DNA of 8,434 nt from Paracoccaceae bacterium (GCA_003447515.1 DLZA01000191.1:1059-9492); one strand, 5' to 3'. Shown: positions 1 to 7,239, numbered from the stretch's first letter. The notes: generated from the sequence alone by a model not told the origin. Program-made: numbers and translations.

Positions 1-1
1 C

Positions 2-1378
2 TCAGGCTCTCAAGTGTTTGGTGGTTTCTATTATGCTCTCACGTAAAATGCCCTCGATGTTTATGATCATGGGTTCATCCATAATTAATGTTGGCGACAG
101 GATAAGAATGTTGCCAAGAGGACGTGCGATCAGACCGCGCCTTTGGCAGGCTTTGGCCAATTGCAGGCCAATGTTCTGCTCATCTGAAAAGGTTTCTTTC
201 GTGTTCTTATTAGACACAAATTCCAGTCCCATCATAAAGTGACTGCCGCGAACATCACCAACAATATCAAGGTCCTGCAAGCCGCGAAGGGCGTTCTCAA
301 AGATCTTACCTGTCGTTTTGACGCGACCAGGAATATCTTCGTCTTCGAGTATTTTGATATTGGCTAGACCGGCAGCACAGGCGGCAGGGTGCCCTGAGTA
401 GGTCATCCCATGGGAAAACATTGCATTTGGGCTTGAAATCACATCGTAAATTTCATCCGAGATGATGGTCGCAGATAGTGGTTGATAGCCAGATGTGATG
501 CCTTTGGCAGTGCAGATAATATCAGGTACCATGCCGTAAATATCTTTAGAAGCGAACATTTCGCCCAGGCGACCCCAGGCTGTTACAACTTCATCAGCGA
601 CATACATGATATCGTACTGGGCTGTAATTTCGCGCATGCGTTTGTGGTAGCCTTTGGGCGCAACAATAACACCGCCTGCGCCCATAATTGGTTCTGCAAA
701 GAAGCCAGCTATATTGTCTGCACCGACGGACTCAATCATGTCGATCATGTCTTTTGCTAGAACCTCCAGGAATTCTGCTTCGCTTATGCCTTCTTCGCCT
801 TCGCGGTATTGGTAGGGAGATCGTAAATGATATACGAGTCCTTCTGCGGCGGTATCCCAACCCTGGGAATACATTGGAGTCGTCAGCGCCATCGCCATGT
901 GTGTGGAGCCGTGGTACGCTCCCATTCGTGATAAAAGTTTCTTCTTTTTGGGACGTCCTTTGAGGTTGTTATAGTGGTGAAGCATCCGCACCGCTGTGTC
1001 ATTCGCCACAGAACCAGAATTGGCAAAGTATACCTGGTTCAGCCCTTCAGGCGCCAAAGATGTTACTTTCTTGGCTAATTCAGCGGCAGATGGATGGGTG
1101 AAATTGTAGAAGGTCGAGTAATAATCCAAAGTTTTTAGCTGTTCTGTAATTGCGTTAATGATTTCGGTGCGGCCATGGCCCACGTTCACGCACCAAAGAC
1201 CGCCGATTCCATCAATAAGGTCATTACCTTCGCTGTCGGTGACATAAGCGCCTTTTGCACCGACAATGGCTGTTCGAGCATCTTGTTGTTTCAGACCATG
1301 CAGATTAGCGAAAGATTGGATCAAATGAGTATCTGCTGTAAGGATCTCATCAGTGCTGTTAGGGATATCGAGTGTCAT
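2..1378 (-). CDS. Class III PLP-dependent aminotransferase, probably polyamine (putrescine)-pyruvate type
   Basis: This 458-residue protein is a complete fold-type I class III aminotransferase; its TGA stop lies at bases 2-4. Visible landmarks are W62 in the substrate entrance (GGLWC), the phosphate-binding SGS at 121-123, YHGS at 155-158 (ring-stacking aromatic), EPIMGAGG near 229, the DEV motif with D262 that pairs with the pyridine nitrogen, the Schiff-base lysine K292 in TAKG, and TYSGHP near 326-331. Such enzymes move a terminal amino group from a diamine or omega-amino acid to pyruvate or 2-oxoglutarate in the cytoplasm. The neighbouring importer and acetylpolyamine deacetylase make putrescine, cadaverine or spermidine the likely donor, giving an aminoaldehyde; this is inference. 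The start ATG overlaps the upstream stop as ATGA, with AAAGG about 8 bases upstream, so translation is probably coupled. Beta-alanine or taurine transaminase activity cannot be excluded. The family call is near certain, the substrate is not. Confidence 0.93.
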   Translation of the reverse strand: MTLDIPNSTDEILTADTHLIQSFANLHGLKQQDARTAIVGAKGAYVTDSEGNDLIDGIGGLWCVNVGHGRTEIINAITEQLKTLDYYSTFYNFTHPSAAELAKKVTSLAPEGLNQVYFANSGSVANDTAVRMLHHYNNLKGRPKKKKLLSRMGAYHGSTHMAMALTTPMYSQGWDTAAEGLVYHLRSPYQYREGEEGISEAEFLEVLAKDMIDMIESVGADNIAGFFAEPIMGAGGVIVAPKGYHKRMREITAQYDIMYVADEVVTAWGRLGEMFASKDIYGMVPDIICTAKGITSGYQPLSATIISDEIYDVISSPNAMFSHGMTYSGHPAACAAGLANIKILEDEDIPGRVKTTGKIFENALRGLQDLDIVGDVRGSHFMMGLEFVSNKNTKETFSDEQNIGLQLAKACQRRGLIARPLGNILILSPTLIMDEPMIINIEGILRESIIETTKHLRA

Positions 1379-2151
1379 TGGTCTACCTTTCTGTAATCTG
1401 TTTGCTGTGTAGAGAGCAGAGATGGGTTGATTTGGTCTAATAATTGTAGGTCAGCGCAGAGCAGCATTTCGTCGTCTGAGTTGGCTCTTGTAAAAATCAT
1501 CCCGCCGGGGCCAGCGATAACGGATTGGCCACAGAAGGTCAGGCCATTGTCGGTACCGCAATAATTAGCGTAGATAATAGCTTGATTGTTCTCGTTGGCG
1601 CGTGCTGGGATGAGGGTGTCGCAAACAAGGGTGAAATCAGCAGGGTTTGCAGTTGGAACCAGTACACGTTTGACACCCATGCTCGCCAAGGCGTGGCAGT
1701 GCTGCGCAAACTCTACGTCATAGCAAATAAGGATCGCAGTTTTTACGCCGTGAAGAATGAAGGTGGTATAACGATCACCAAATGCAAAGACAGATTGTTC
1801 GACAGGGCCCCAGAGTTGAATTTTTCGATAGTGGCCAAGCTTGGCCCCGCTCGCATCGAAGGTACTAGCACTGTTGTAAAGGGTTTCGCCATCGCGCTCT
1901 ACCCATCCTATTGTTAGACCACATTTGTGTTTTTGGGTAAGATTCGCACATTGCGTTTCCCAGCCGCCACCAATGCATTGAGCCAGTGCTGCGTGGCGGT
2001 GCATTTGATTATAACCAAGCAAGTACAACTCTGGGAATACGACCATTTTGGCGCCCTGTGCAACTGCTTGTGCAAGTGTTTTGTCTATTGTTTTAAACGC
2101 ATGATCGGCATCACCCTCGGGAGATGGACCTTGGTATGCGGCGATTTTCAT
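1375..2151 (-). CDS. Nitrilase-superfamily carbon-nitrogen hydrolase (amidase)
   Basis: This cytoplasmic hydrolase has 258 residues and covers one complete C-N hydrolase domain. The catalytic triad is visible: E41 in FPELYLLGY, K110 in YRKIQLW and nucleophile C143 in ILICYDVEF. The superfamily cleaves amides, carbamoyl amides or nitriles through a thioester on the cysteine. At 258 residues it is shorter than typical N-carbamoylputrescine amidase (about 290) and closer to small amidases and omega-amidases. Its position between an acetylpolyamine amidohydrolase and an aminotransferase suggests it hydrolyses a polyamine-derived amide such as N-carbamoylputrescine or an omega-amino amide; this is inference from context only. 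The start is well supported: GGAGAGG lies at 2154-2160, with 27 bases separating it from the upstream stop. Its own stop overlaps the aminotransferase start as ATGA. The protein is rich in cysteine (C59, C68, C77, C143, C152, C177, C198, C207, C232). Confidence 0.9.
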   Translation of the reverse strand: MKIAAYQGPSPEGDADHAFKTIDKTLAQAVAQGAKMVVFPELYLLGYNQMHRHAALAQCIGGGWETQCANLTQKHKCGLTIGWVERDGETLYNSASTFDASGAKLGHYRKIQLWGPVEQSVFAFGDRYTTFILHGVKTAILICYDVEFAQHCHALASMGVKRVLVPTANPADFTLVCDTLIPARANENNQAIIYANYCGTDNGLTFCGQSVIAGPGGMIFTRANSDDEMLLCADLQLLDQINPSLLSTQQTDYRKVDQ

Positions 2152-2164
2152 TACCTCTCCTTTT
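2152..2164 (-). promoter_or_regulatory. Strong ribosome binding site of the C-N hydrolase gene
   Basis: The minus strand reads AAAGGAGAGGTA directly before the ATG at 2151. The GGAG core is about 5 bases from the start, the best Shine-Dalgarno match in the window, and it fixes this start codon. The 27-base gap after the deacetylase gene has room for little else. Confidence 0.7.
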
Positions 2165-2178
2165 TACCTGTGTTTGCC

Positions 2179-3204
2179 TTACTTGCCTTCAAAGCCGGTC
2201 AGGACATTAACGGTATTCAATCCGATTTCTGAAATGTCGTAGCCTCCTTCCATTACAAACAAGGTTGGGAGGTTGAGTGCTGCAATGTCTGCACCATAAG
2301 TGATGAAATCGGGTGATTTTAGTTTAAAAAAGCTGATAGGGTCGGATTCGAATGTGTCGACGCCCAGTGATATAATTATGGCATCGGCGTTGAATGCCGC
2401 AACTTTATCAAGGGCATTCGCCAAAGCAGCGCGCCATGTCTCAAAAGATGTGCCAGGTGGCATGGGATAGTTGTGATTAAAGCCGAGACCCCTGCCGGTT
2501 CCAATTTCATCGGCGTGGCCCAAGAAATGCGGGAATGCATCCATTGGATCGCCGTGCAGAGAGGCAAAGAATACGTCTTCTCGGGCATAAAAAATGTCTT
2601 GTGTGCCGTTGCCATGGTGGAAATCTACATCGACAATAGCGACCCTTTTTTTACCATTGTCGCGCATGAATTGTGCGCTGACCGCAGCATTATTCAAAAA
2701 GCAGTACCCACCGTACATATCATATGCCGCGTGGTGCCCTGGCGGGCGGCAGAGCGCAAAGGCATGCTCGCCTGATAAGACCTCTTGTGTGGCGCTAAGC
2801 GCAACTTGTGCGCTTGCATAGGCAGCTTCCCATGTTCCATCCGTGTAGGACGTCTCAGATGCGAGTGCGTAAAAGCCAAGCTGTCCTTCAATAAAGGTGG
2901 GCTTTTTGTTGGACATGCGTCTCGAGGGCCAACATGTGGGAAGAGCTTCGCCCTTAAAACCTTCTTTTTCCCACAGCGCCCAAGCTTCTTGGAGGAATTT
3001 GACGAAGTCGGCATTGTGAACCTTGAGGATTGGTCCCATCCCGAAATCATCAGGTGTAACGATGGGCCCTAACCCAACCTCGGCGACGCGGTCGTGTATA
3101 TACTCTGCTCGTGATGGGCGTTCGAATGGCTGCACCAACTGACCACCATAAAGCTCCGTTTTAGCGTCACGCAGTTTGTGTTTTTCTGAATAGAAAGTTT
3201 TCAT
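2179..3204 (-). CDS. Acetylpolyamine amidohydrolase (class II histone deacetylase-like)
   Basis: At 341 residues it matches the length of the characterised Mycoplana ramosa acetylpolyamine amidohydrolase and, from memory, aligns with it almost end to end (for example HKLR-AKTELYGG near the N-terminus). It is a zinc hydrolase that removes acetyl groups from N-acetylputrescine, N-acetylcadaverine or acetylspermidine in the cytoplasm. Visible active-site parts: the H157-H158 pair in RPPGHH, zinc ligands D194 and H196 in VDVDFHHGNGTQD, third zinc ligand D283 in LGVDTFESDP, and the transition-state tyrosine Y322 in EGGY. Acidic residues E17, E106 and E117, which in the homologue lie near the amine-binding pocket, are kept. 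The loop around 90-97 (PTCWPSRR) corresponds to the insertion that narrows the active site at the dimer interface, which favours small polyamines over protein lysines. It follows a terminator, so it may have its own promoter; its ribosome site (CAGG, 8-10 bases upstream) is weak. Confidence 0.95.
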   Translation of the reverse strand: MKTFYSEKHKLRDAKTELYGGQLVQPFERPSRAEYIHDRVAEVGLGPIVTPDDFGMGPILKVHNADFVKFLQEAWALWEKEGFKGEALPTCWPSRRMSNKKPTFIEGQLGFYALASETSYTDGTWEAAYASAQVALSATQEVLSGEHAFALCRPPGHHAAYDMYGGYCFLNNAAVSAQFMRDNGKKRVAIVDVDFHHGNGTQDIFYAREDVFFASLHGDPMDAFPHFLGHADEIGTGRGLGFNHNYPMPPGTSFETWRAALANALDKVAAFNADAIIISLGVDTFESDPISFFKLKSPDFITYGADIAALNLPTLFVMEGGYDISEIGLNTVNVLTGFEGK

Positions 3205-3220
3205 CGACTAACCTGTGTTT

Positions 3221-3250
3221 AGAAAAAGAGAGCGGATTATACCGCTCTCT
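3221..3250 (-). terminator. Rho-independent terminator after potD
   Basis: On the minus strand a perfect 9-bp stem (AGAGAGCGG with CCGCTCTCT, arms 3242-3250 and 3227-3235) with a 6-base loop is followed at once by a T run (TTTTTCT). It starts 11 bases after the potD stop, so it would end or attenuate the importer transcript before the deacetylase gene. There is no T run on the plus-strand side, so it works in one direction. The loop reads TATAAT; see the promoter entry. Confidence 0.88.
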
Positions 3251-3265
3251 AGCGCATTCTGTTAT
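3236..3265 (-). promoter_or_regulatory. Candidate promoter for the catabolic block, embedded in the terminator
   Basis: On the minus strand the terminator loop is an exact -10 consensus, TATAAT (3241-3236). It is preceded 18 bases upstream by ATAACA (3265-3260), which matches TTGACA at four of six positions. Initiation about 7 bases downstream would give a leader of about 25 bases before the deacetylase ATG at 3204. The match could be chance, because the loop is only six bases of A and T. Confidence 0.35.
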
Positions 3266-4296
3266 TTTTTTAAGTTGGTCCAAATGGTGTCATATACAGC
3301 TTGAACCTCTTGAGGACAGGCCATGACTAGCTCACCTATTGGCTCCGCGGGTGGATTGGACTCAGGGGAATTTGCCACCGTGTCAGATAAGAAAGGTTCC
3401 ACACCTTTGACCCCTGCCGTGTAGGCTGCAAAGTTCGTTAGGGCCGCAGCATTTTCTGGTTCTAACATAAAATTCATGAACTTAAGCGCATTAGCACGGT
3501 TCGGTGCATCTTTGAGCAAAACGATGCTATCTGTCCAAACGACATAACCTTCTTTGGGGAAGGCATATTCAATGTTTGCTCCTTCTTCGCGAGCCTTAGC
3601 ACCAAAGCCAGACCAGATCATCCCAACGGAAGCATCACCAGAGACTAGTACATCCTTGGCGACGTCAGAGCCAAAGCTTGCCCAATGCGGTTTTGCCTCA
3701 AGCATCAAATTGTTGAGCGCTTTAAGTTCTTCGCGGTCTGTTGAACATTGTGGGATGCCCAAATACATAGAGCCAAGCGCAAGAACTTCGCCTTGGCTGT
3801 CGAGTACGTTGATCTTTCCTTTGACTTCGTTGGGAGGATTGAAAATCATTGCAAGCGTATTGATATCGCCTTTGTAGGCGTCACGGTTAACAGAGAAGCT
3901 GGTTGAGCCCCACTGGTAGGGTACCGAACTATTGCGACCTGGATCGAAGCTGACGTTGAGCCACTGATCCATAATGTTGCTAAAGTTTGGCATTTCCTCT
4001 TGGTCAAACGTATCCAGCATGCCTTCGTCGCCCATGATGTCGACCATGTAGTCTGACGGCATGGCAACGTCATAAGTCCCCATTTTACCCGCTTTGAGCG
4101 AGGCCAACATTGCTTCGTTTGAGTCGAAGGTATCCATTGTGACCTCGACATTTTCTTGCGCTGCAAATTTGTCGATTAATTCTTGAGGTAGATATTCAAA
4201 CCAGTTGTAAATCACCAGTTTGCCCTCTGCAGTTGCAGCATTGGCCGCGAGTGTTATAGCTAGGGCGGATGCGCCGAGCTTGAGCAGTTTTTTCAT
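3262..4296 (-). CDS. potD: Periplasmic polyamine-binding protein of an ABC importer (PotD-like)
   Basis: This 344-residue precursor begins with a Sec signal peptide (MKKLLK, a hydrophobic stretch, then ATA-EG with likely cleavage after A23). The mature protein follows the spermidine/putrescine-binding family throughout: YNWFEYLP at 30-37 with aromatic W32 and Y35, PSDYMVD at 80-86, NFSN and PYQWG at 104-130, MIWSG with W228, WTDS with W254 and D256 (equivalent to the substrate-contacting W255 and D257 of E. coli PotD), and the C-terminal IW-NLKK. It captures polyamines in the periplasm and delivers them to PotB/PotC. In the loop that holds D168 and E171 in E. coli PotD, this protein reads LDSQGEV (166-171): the E is kept but a serine appears to sit at the D168 place, so ligand preference may differ. 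Cysteines occur at 184 and 327. AAGGGAGA precedes the start, which overlaps the permease stop as ATGA. Confidence 0.95.
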   Translation of the reverse strand: MKKLLKLGASALAITLAANAATAEGKLVIYNWFEYLPQELIDKFAAQENVEVTMDTFDSNEAMLASLKAGKMGTYDVAMPSDYMVDIMGDEGMLDTFDQEEMPNFSNIMDQWLNVSFDPGRNSSVPYQWGSTSFSVNRDAYKGDINTLAMIFNPPNEVKGKINVLDSQGEVLALGSMYLGIPQCSTDREELKALNNLMLEAKPHWASFGSDVAKDVLVSGDASVGMIWSGFGAKAREEGANIEYAFPKEGYVVWTDSIVLLKDAPNRANALKFMNFMLEPENAAALTNFAAYTAGVKGVEPFLSDTVANSPESNPPAEPIGELVMACPQEVQAVYDTIWTNLKK

Positions 4297-5135
4297 ATTA
4301 AGTCTCCCTTGGTTGAAGTTTCGTCATTATTTTTCTCCCCCATGCGTCCGACGAAATACGATAGGGCGACAAAGACAACTGATACCACGAGTAGTAGTGT
4401 GGATATTGCCATTATATTTGGTTTTATGCCTTGCCTGACAGCGCCATAAATGGCGGTTGGCAGGGTTTCAATGCCTGCCCCTTTAACAAAGTTGGTAATG
4501 ATAAAATCATCAAGCGAAATTATGAAGGCCAATAGAAATCCAGACAGGATACCAGGTGTCATAAGTGGCAAGAGAACCAGGCGAAACGCTTGAAATCGCG
4601 TTGCATATAGGTCTTGGGCTGCTTGTTCGTAGACGTCCTCGATCCCTTGCATACGTGCCGCAATGGGGAGGTAGGCAAAAGGAATACAGAAAACGATGTG
4701 AGCTAACACAATTGTAAGGTATCCGGCTGTAAATCCGATGGCCGAGAAGAAGATCAGTGTCGCAACAGCTGTGACAATTTCGGGAACCATTAATGGCAGG
4801 TTGATTAGTGCAAAGCTAGCGGACTTTCCACGAAATCTGCCGGATCGTAGCATGGCAGTGGCTGCCATTATTGCCACGATGGTAGCGGATGTTGCTGCCA
4901 TTAATGCAATGGTAATGGAGTTAATTGTCGCTGCTCTAAACTTGGGCGCCTCGACGCCAAAGAAAACGTCGTGATACCAACGCAGGGATAAACTATCCCA
5001 ACGTGTGATTGAGGCGCTGTCGTTGAAGGAGTAAATCATCACAATAACTAGCGGCGCGTACAACAAGAACAGACACAAATATGTCAGGGGTAGAAAGCCT
5101 GGAAAGCGCCTTAGGTCGACTTTCTTGGAAGCCAT
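4293..5135 (-). CDS. potC: ABC polyamine importer, inner-membrane permease 2 (PotC-like)
   Basis: The start is placed at ATG 5135, giving 280 residues. The frame is open further upstream to 5231, but that would put 96 bases inside the preceding permease gene. The 5135 start shares one base with its stop (TAATG) and has AAGGA just upstream. The protein begins [10 protein letters not shown] and has about six hydrophobic segments (roughly 15-36, 71-95, 108-131, 137-158, 196-213 and 241-263). The ATPase-docking EAA loop is visible as [12 protein letters not shown] at 169-180, followed by LLPLMTPGI. It forms the translocation pore with the other permease. Membrane-side features conserved in PotC/PotI proteins include YSFNDS at 35-40 and [10 protein letters not shown] at 207-216. 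Whether it should be called PotC or PotI cannot be decided by eye. Its stop overlaps potD as ATGA. Confidence 0.93.
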   Translation of the reverse strand: MASKKVDLRRFPGFLPLTYLCLFLLYAPLVIVMIYSFNDSASITRWDSLSLRWYHDVFFGVEAPKFRAATINSITIALMAATSATIVAIMAATAMLRSGRFRGKSASFALINLPLMVPEIVTAVATLIFFSAIGFTAGYLTIVLAHIVFCIPFAYLPIAARMQGIEDVYEQAAQDLYATRFQAFRLVLLPLMTPGILSGFLLAFIISLDDFIITNFVKGAGIETLPTAIYGAVRQGIKPNIMAISTLLLVVSVVFVALSYFVGRMGEKNNDETSTKGDLI

Positions 5136-6055
5136 TATCCTTGCTCCCGTGTTTGTTGACGAGCATACAATGTAAGGACCAGAAGGACCAGGGACAGAAG
5201 TATCATTGACGCAGCTGCGCCAAAGGGCCAATTACCCGCGGCTCCTTTGAATTGCTCTTCGATCAACGAACCGATCATAAAGTTTTTTGCTCCCCCGAGC
5301 AAATCAGGTGCAAGGAACGCGCCTAGGCTTGGGACAAATACAAGGATGCAGCCTGCGATAATTCCAGGTTTGATAGTGGGTAGAATGATTTGTGTAAGTG
5401 TTATGGTTCGTGAGGCATAAAGGTCGGCGGCAGCTTCGGACAGAGCAAAGTTATAGCGTTCGACGGCTGCATAAATCGGGAGTACCATAAACGGTAAGTA
5501 TGAGTAGAATAACCCTAGCTGAACCGCGAGGTTAGTGTTGATAATGTGAATGGGCTCTGAGATCAGACCTGATGCCATCAAGAGTTCGTTCATTGGGCCG
5601 TTGTCACGGATTAAAAATTTCATTGAGATCGTTCGTATAAGTAGGTTAACCCAATAAGGGATAGTGACTAAGAACAGCCAGATGGACCGGTTACGCGCTG
5701 TGCGTGTGGCAATGAACCATGCTGTTGGGAACCCAATTACGAGGCACAATAGCGTTGCAGCGGCTGCTTGCCAGATAGAACGCCAAAAAATGGTGATGTA
5801 GGTCCATTCGATTTTGGGTAGTTCATCCCCAAAAAGGCCTCGATCAAAGAAGAATTGGTCATATGCGGCCAGTGAAAACTCCCAAATTACGCCACCCCGG
5901 AACTCTTTAGTGAGAAATGAATAAATCAGCATCATCATGACGGGCAGTACTAAGAAAAAGCCAATAATAGCCCATGCAGGCAGTATTAGTGGAATGCCTA
6001 GGCCTGCATACGTGCTGGTGCTGGATGATGCTTTCGGTTGAAGGTCTGCTGCCAT
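5135..6055 (-). CDS. potB: ABC polyamine importer, inner-membrane permease 1 (PotB-like)
   Basis: This 306-residue integral membrane protein has a cytoplasmic N-terminal tail of about 18 residues rich in Ser and Thr. Hydrophobic segments follow at about 19-46, 94-116, 124-142, 176-197, 229-249 and 280-298. The EAA loop that contacts the ATPase reads [11 protein letters not shown] at 206-216, followed by [20 protein letters not shown] near 45-55 and DNGPMN at 151-156 are typical of PotB/PotH permeases for putrescine and spermidine. It pairs with the next permease to form the channel. The ATG at 6055 shares one base with the ATPase stop (TAATG), and its own stop overlaps the next gene in the same way, implying translational coupling and fixed stoichiometry. 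A 7-bp stem-loop in the end of potA lies only 12 bases upstream of this start and may affect coupling. Confidence 0.93.
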   Translation of the reverse strand: MAADLQPKASSSTSTYAGLGIPLILPAWAIIGFFLVLPVMMMLIYSFLTKEFRGGVIWEFSLAAYDQFFFDRGLFGDELPKIEWTYITIFWRSIWQAAAATLLCLVIGFPTAWFIATRTARNRSIWLFLVTIPYWVNLLIRTISMKFLIRDNGPMNELLMASGLISEPIHIINTNLAVQLGLFYSYLPFMVLPIYAAVERYNFALSEAAADLYASRTITLTQIILPTIKPGIIAGCILVFVPSLGAFLAPDLLGGAKNFMIGSLIEEQFKGAAGNWPFGAAASMILLSLVLLVLTLYARQQTREQG

Positions 6056-7131
6056 TAGTCCACCAACAGACGCGCAGCGTCTGCTTCAAATTCAAGCCCA
6101 ATGGTTTGACCGGCTTCTGGGATCTGAATTTGGCTGGAATTCTGCATACGAACTGTCACTGTTTCGCTGTCCATCAGAGTGACTTCAACATGCATATCTG
6201 TTCCGAGATAAATATGCCGTTTGACTTTGCCTTGAACGAGTCCTTCGTTCGGAGATGTGATTGCGATGCGCTCTGGACGCACAGATAGATGACCTGGGCC
6301 AGGATGCGCGCCATCAGCCGCAGGGCATGTGATTTGCACTCCACCAGGAAGTATGCATGATCCTTTGCCATCGTGCAGATCGGTCACCCTTACATCGAGT
6401 AGATTTGTTTCGCCGATGAAATCTGCGACAAATTTGTTTTTTGGTGCCTCGTAGACCTCTTGTGCGCTGCCTACTTGTTGTACTTGACCGCCTTTAATTA
6501 CTGCTATCCGATCAGACATGGTAAGGGCTTCTTCCTGGTCGTGGGTGACAAAGACGAAAGTAATTCCCGTTTGATGTTGAATTTGTTGAAGCTCCAAACG
6601 AACGGCTTGGCGCAGTTTAAGATCGAGTGCTGAAAGAGGTTCATCTAGTAGTAAAACTTTCGGACTGGGGGCAAGCGCTCGGGCGAGGGCCACCCTCTGT
6701 TGTTGGCCGCCTGACAATTGGTTTGGCATACGATCTGCAAATTTTGTGAGTTGAACCAGCTCAAGCACTTCTGCGACGCGGAATTTTGCACTAGTCTTGT
6801 CTTGGCCAAGGCGAAGCAAGCCAAACATGACATTCTGCGTAACGTTCATATGCGGAAACAACGCGTACTGTTGAAAAACCGTATTGACGGGTCTTTCATT
6901 TGGCAAAAGGTTTGCGATGTTCTGGCCGTAGAGGACGATCTCACCCTGAGTGATATCTTCGAAGCCAGCAATCGTGCGAAGCAATGTAGTTTTGCCGCAA
7001 CCAGACGGCCCAAGTAATGTGAAAAATTCATTATCGCGAATATCAAGGTTCACCTTTTCAAGGGCGGAAAAGGCGCCGTACATCTTAGTCACGTTTCGAA
7101 TATCTACCGCTATGTTATTTTGATCTGCCAC
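6055..7131 (-). CDS. potA: ABC polyamine importer ATPase (PotA-like)
   Basis: This 358-residue cytoplasmic ATPase energises the importer. All nucleotide-binding motifs are present: Walker A GPSGCGKTT at 41-49, Q-loop FQQYALF with Q88, signature LSGGQQQR at 139-146, Walker B VLLLDEP at 159-165 with catalytic E164, D-loop SALD at 167-170, and switch histidine H197 in VTHDQEEALTMSDR. After about residue 235 a TOBE-type accessory domain follows (SVRPERI at 283-289). The sequence is close to PotA, and the family also includes PotG. The start is a GTG at 7131; AAGGG (7138-7142) lies 6 bases upstream, and the nearby ATGs at 7147 and 7150 are out of frame. It is the first gene of the leftward operon and faces the regulator across 108 bases. 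The weaker GTG start may limit ATPase synthesis. Confidence 0.95.
   Translation of the reverse strand: MADQNNIAVDIRNVTKMYGAFSALEKVNLDIRDNEFFTLLGPSGCGKTTLLRTIAGFEDITQGEIVLYGQNIANLLPNERPVNTVFQQYALFPHMNVTQNVMFGLLRLGQDKTSAKFRVAEVLELVQLTKFADRMPNQLSGGQQQRVALARALAPSPKVLLLDEPLSALDLKLRQAVRLELQQIQHQTGITFVFVTHDQEEALTMSDRIAVIKGGQVQQVGSAQEVYEAPKNKFVADFIGETNLLDVRVTDLHDGKGSCILPGGVQITCPAADGAHPGPGHLSVRPERIAITSPNEGLVQGKVKRHIYLGTDMHVEVTLMDSETVTVRMQNSSQIQIPEAGQTIGLEFEADAARLLVD
6067..6083. repeat. Perfect stem-loop near the end of potA, just upstream of the potB start
   Basis: CAGACGC and GCGTCTG form a 7-bp GC-rich stem with a 3-base loop. It lies within the last codons of potA and ends 11 bases short of the potB start codon at 6055. 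There is no T run, so it is not a terminator. In mRNA it would sit at or just before the potB ribosome-binding region. Confidence 0.5.
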
Positions 7132-7160
7132 ACTTTTCCCTTGCCATCATGGTTGGTGAG

Positions 7161-7167
7161 TACCCCC
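7161..7167. promoter_or_regulatory. Isolated TACCCCC half-site
   Basis: These seven bases repeat exactly the right half of the palindrome at 7203-7218; the two copies start 51 bases apart, close to five helical turns. The site lies in the potA leader. It could be a secondary operator that allows looping or cooperative binding, which is inference from repetition alone. Confidence 0.35.
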
Positions 7168-7172
7168 ATAAA

Positions 7173-7178
7173 TTGACT
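7173..7178 (+). promoter_or_regulatory. Possible -35 element of the regulator gene
   Basis: TTGACT matches five of six bases of the -35 consensus in the right orientation for the gene starting at 7240. The -10 at the proper spacing is poor (CATTTA, 7196-7201), so this promoter may be weak or activator dependent. The palindrome would lie just downstream, in the position expected for autoregulation. Confidence 0.25.
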
Positions 7179-7202
7179 CTCGAGCGTATTAGGATCATTT
7201 AA

Positions 7203-7218
7203 GGGGGTATATACCCCC
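7203..7218. promoter_or_regulatory. Perfect palindrome, probable operator of the divergent control region
   Basis: GGGGGTATATACCCCC is an uninterrupted 16-bp palindrome between potA and the LuxR-type gene. It has the size and symmetry expected for a dimeric helix-turn-helix regulator, and the neighbouring regulator is the natural candidate. It covers the TATATA of a plausible potA promoter and lies 22 bases upstream of the regulator start codon, so one bound protein could control both directions. The protein-site pairing is inferred. Confidence 0.6.
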
Positions 7219-7237
7219 AAGGAGGTACTTGCGCCAA
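7208..7237 (-). promoter_or_regulatory. Candidate potA operon promoter
   Basis: The minus strand reads TTGGCG (7237-7232), an 18-base spacer, then TATATA (7213-7208); each hexamer matches four of six sigma-70 consensus positions. Transcription would start near 7201, giving a leader of about 70 bases. The -10 hexamer is the exact centre of the palindrome, which would suit repression. If the regulator is an activator, the true promoter must lie further left, where I see no good hexamers. Confidence 0.35.
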
Positions 7238-7239
7238 AA

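Noticed and set aside
1525..1917. 130-codon plus-strand open frame
   Set aside because: It is antisense to the C-N hydrolase, whose catalytic motifs are clear. The residue pattern is unlike any family and there is no ribosome site.
2694..3050. 118-codon minus-strand frame overlapping the deacetylase
   Set aside because: It is an out-of-frame shadow of the deacetylase gene on the same strand, with no domain or start signal.
5136..5231. Upstream extension of the second permease to an ATG at 5231
   Set aside because: It would overlap the preceding permease by 96 bases and add a non-membrane sequence unlike the family. The ATG at 5135 has a ribosome site and a TAATG junction like its neighbours.
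6067..6083. Terminator inside the transport operon
   Set aside because: The hairpin has no T run on either strand and lies in coding sequence between coupled genes.
7132..7239. Sigma-54 promoter
   Set aside because: No TGGCAC-N5-TTGC-like pair at the required spacing is present on either strand.
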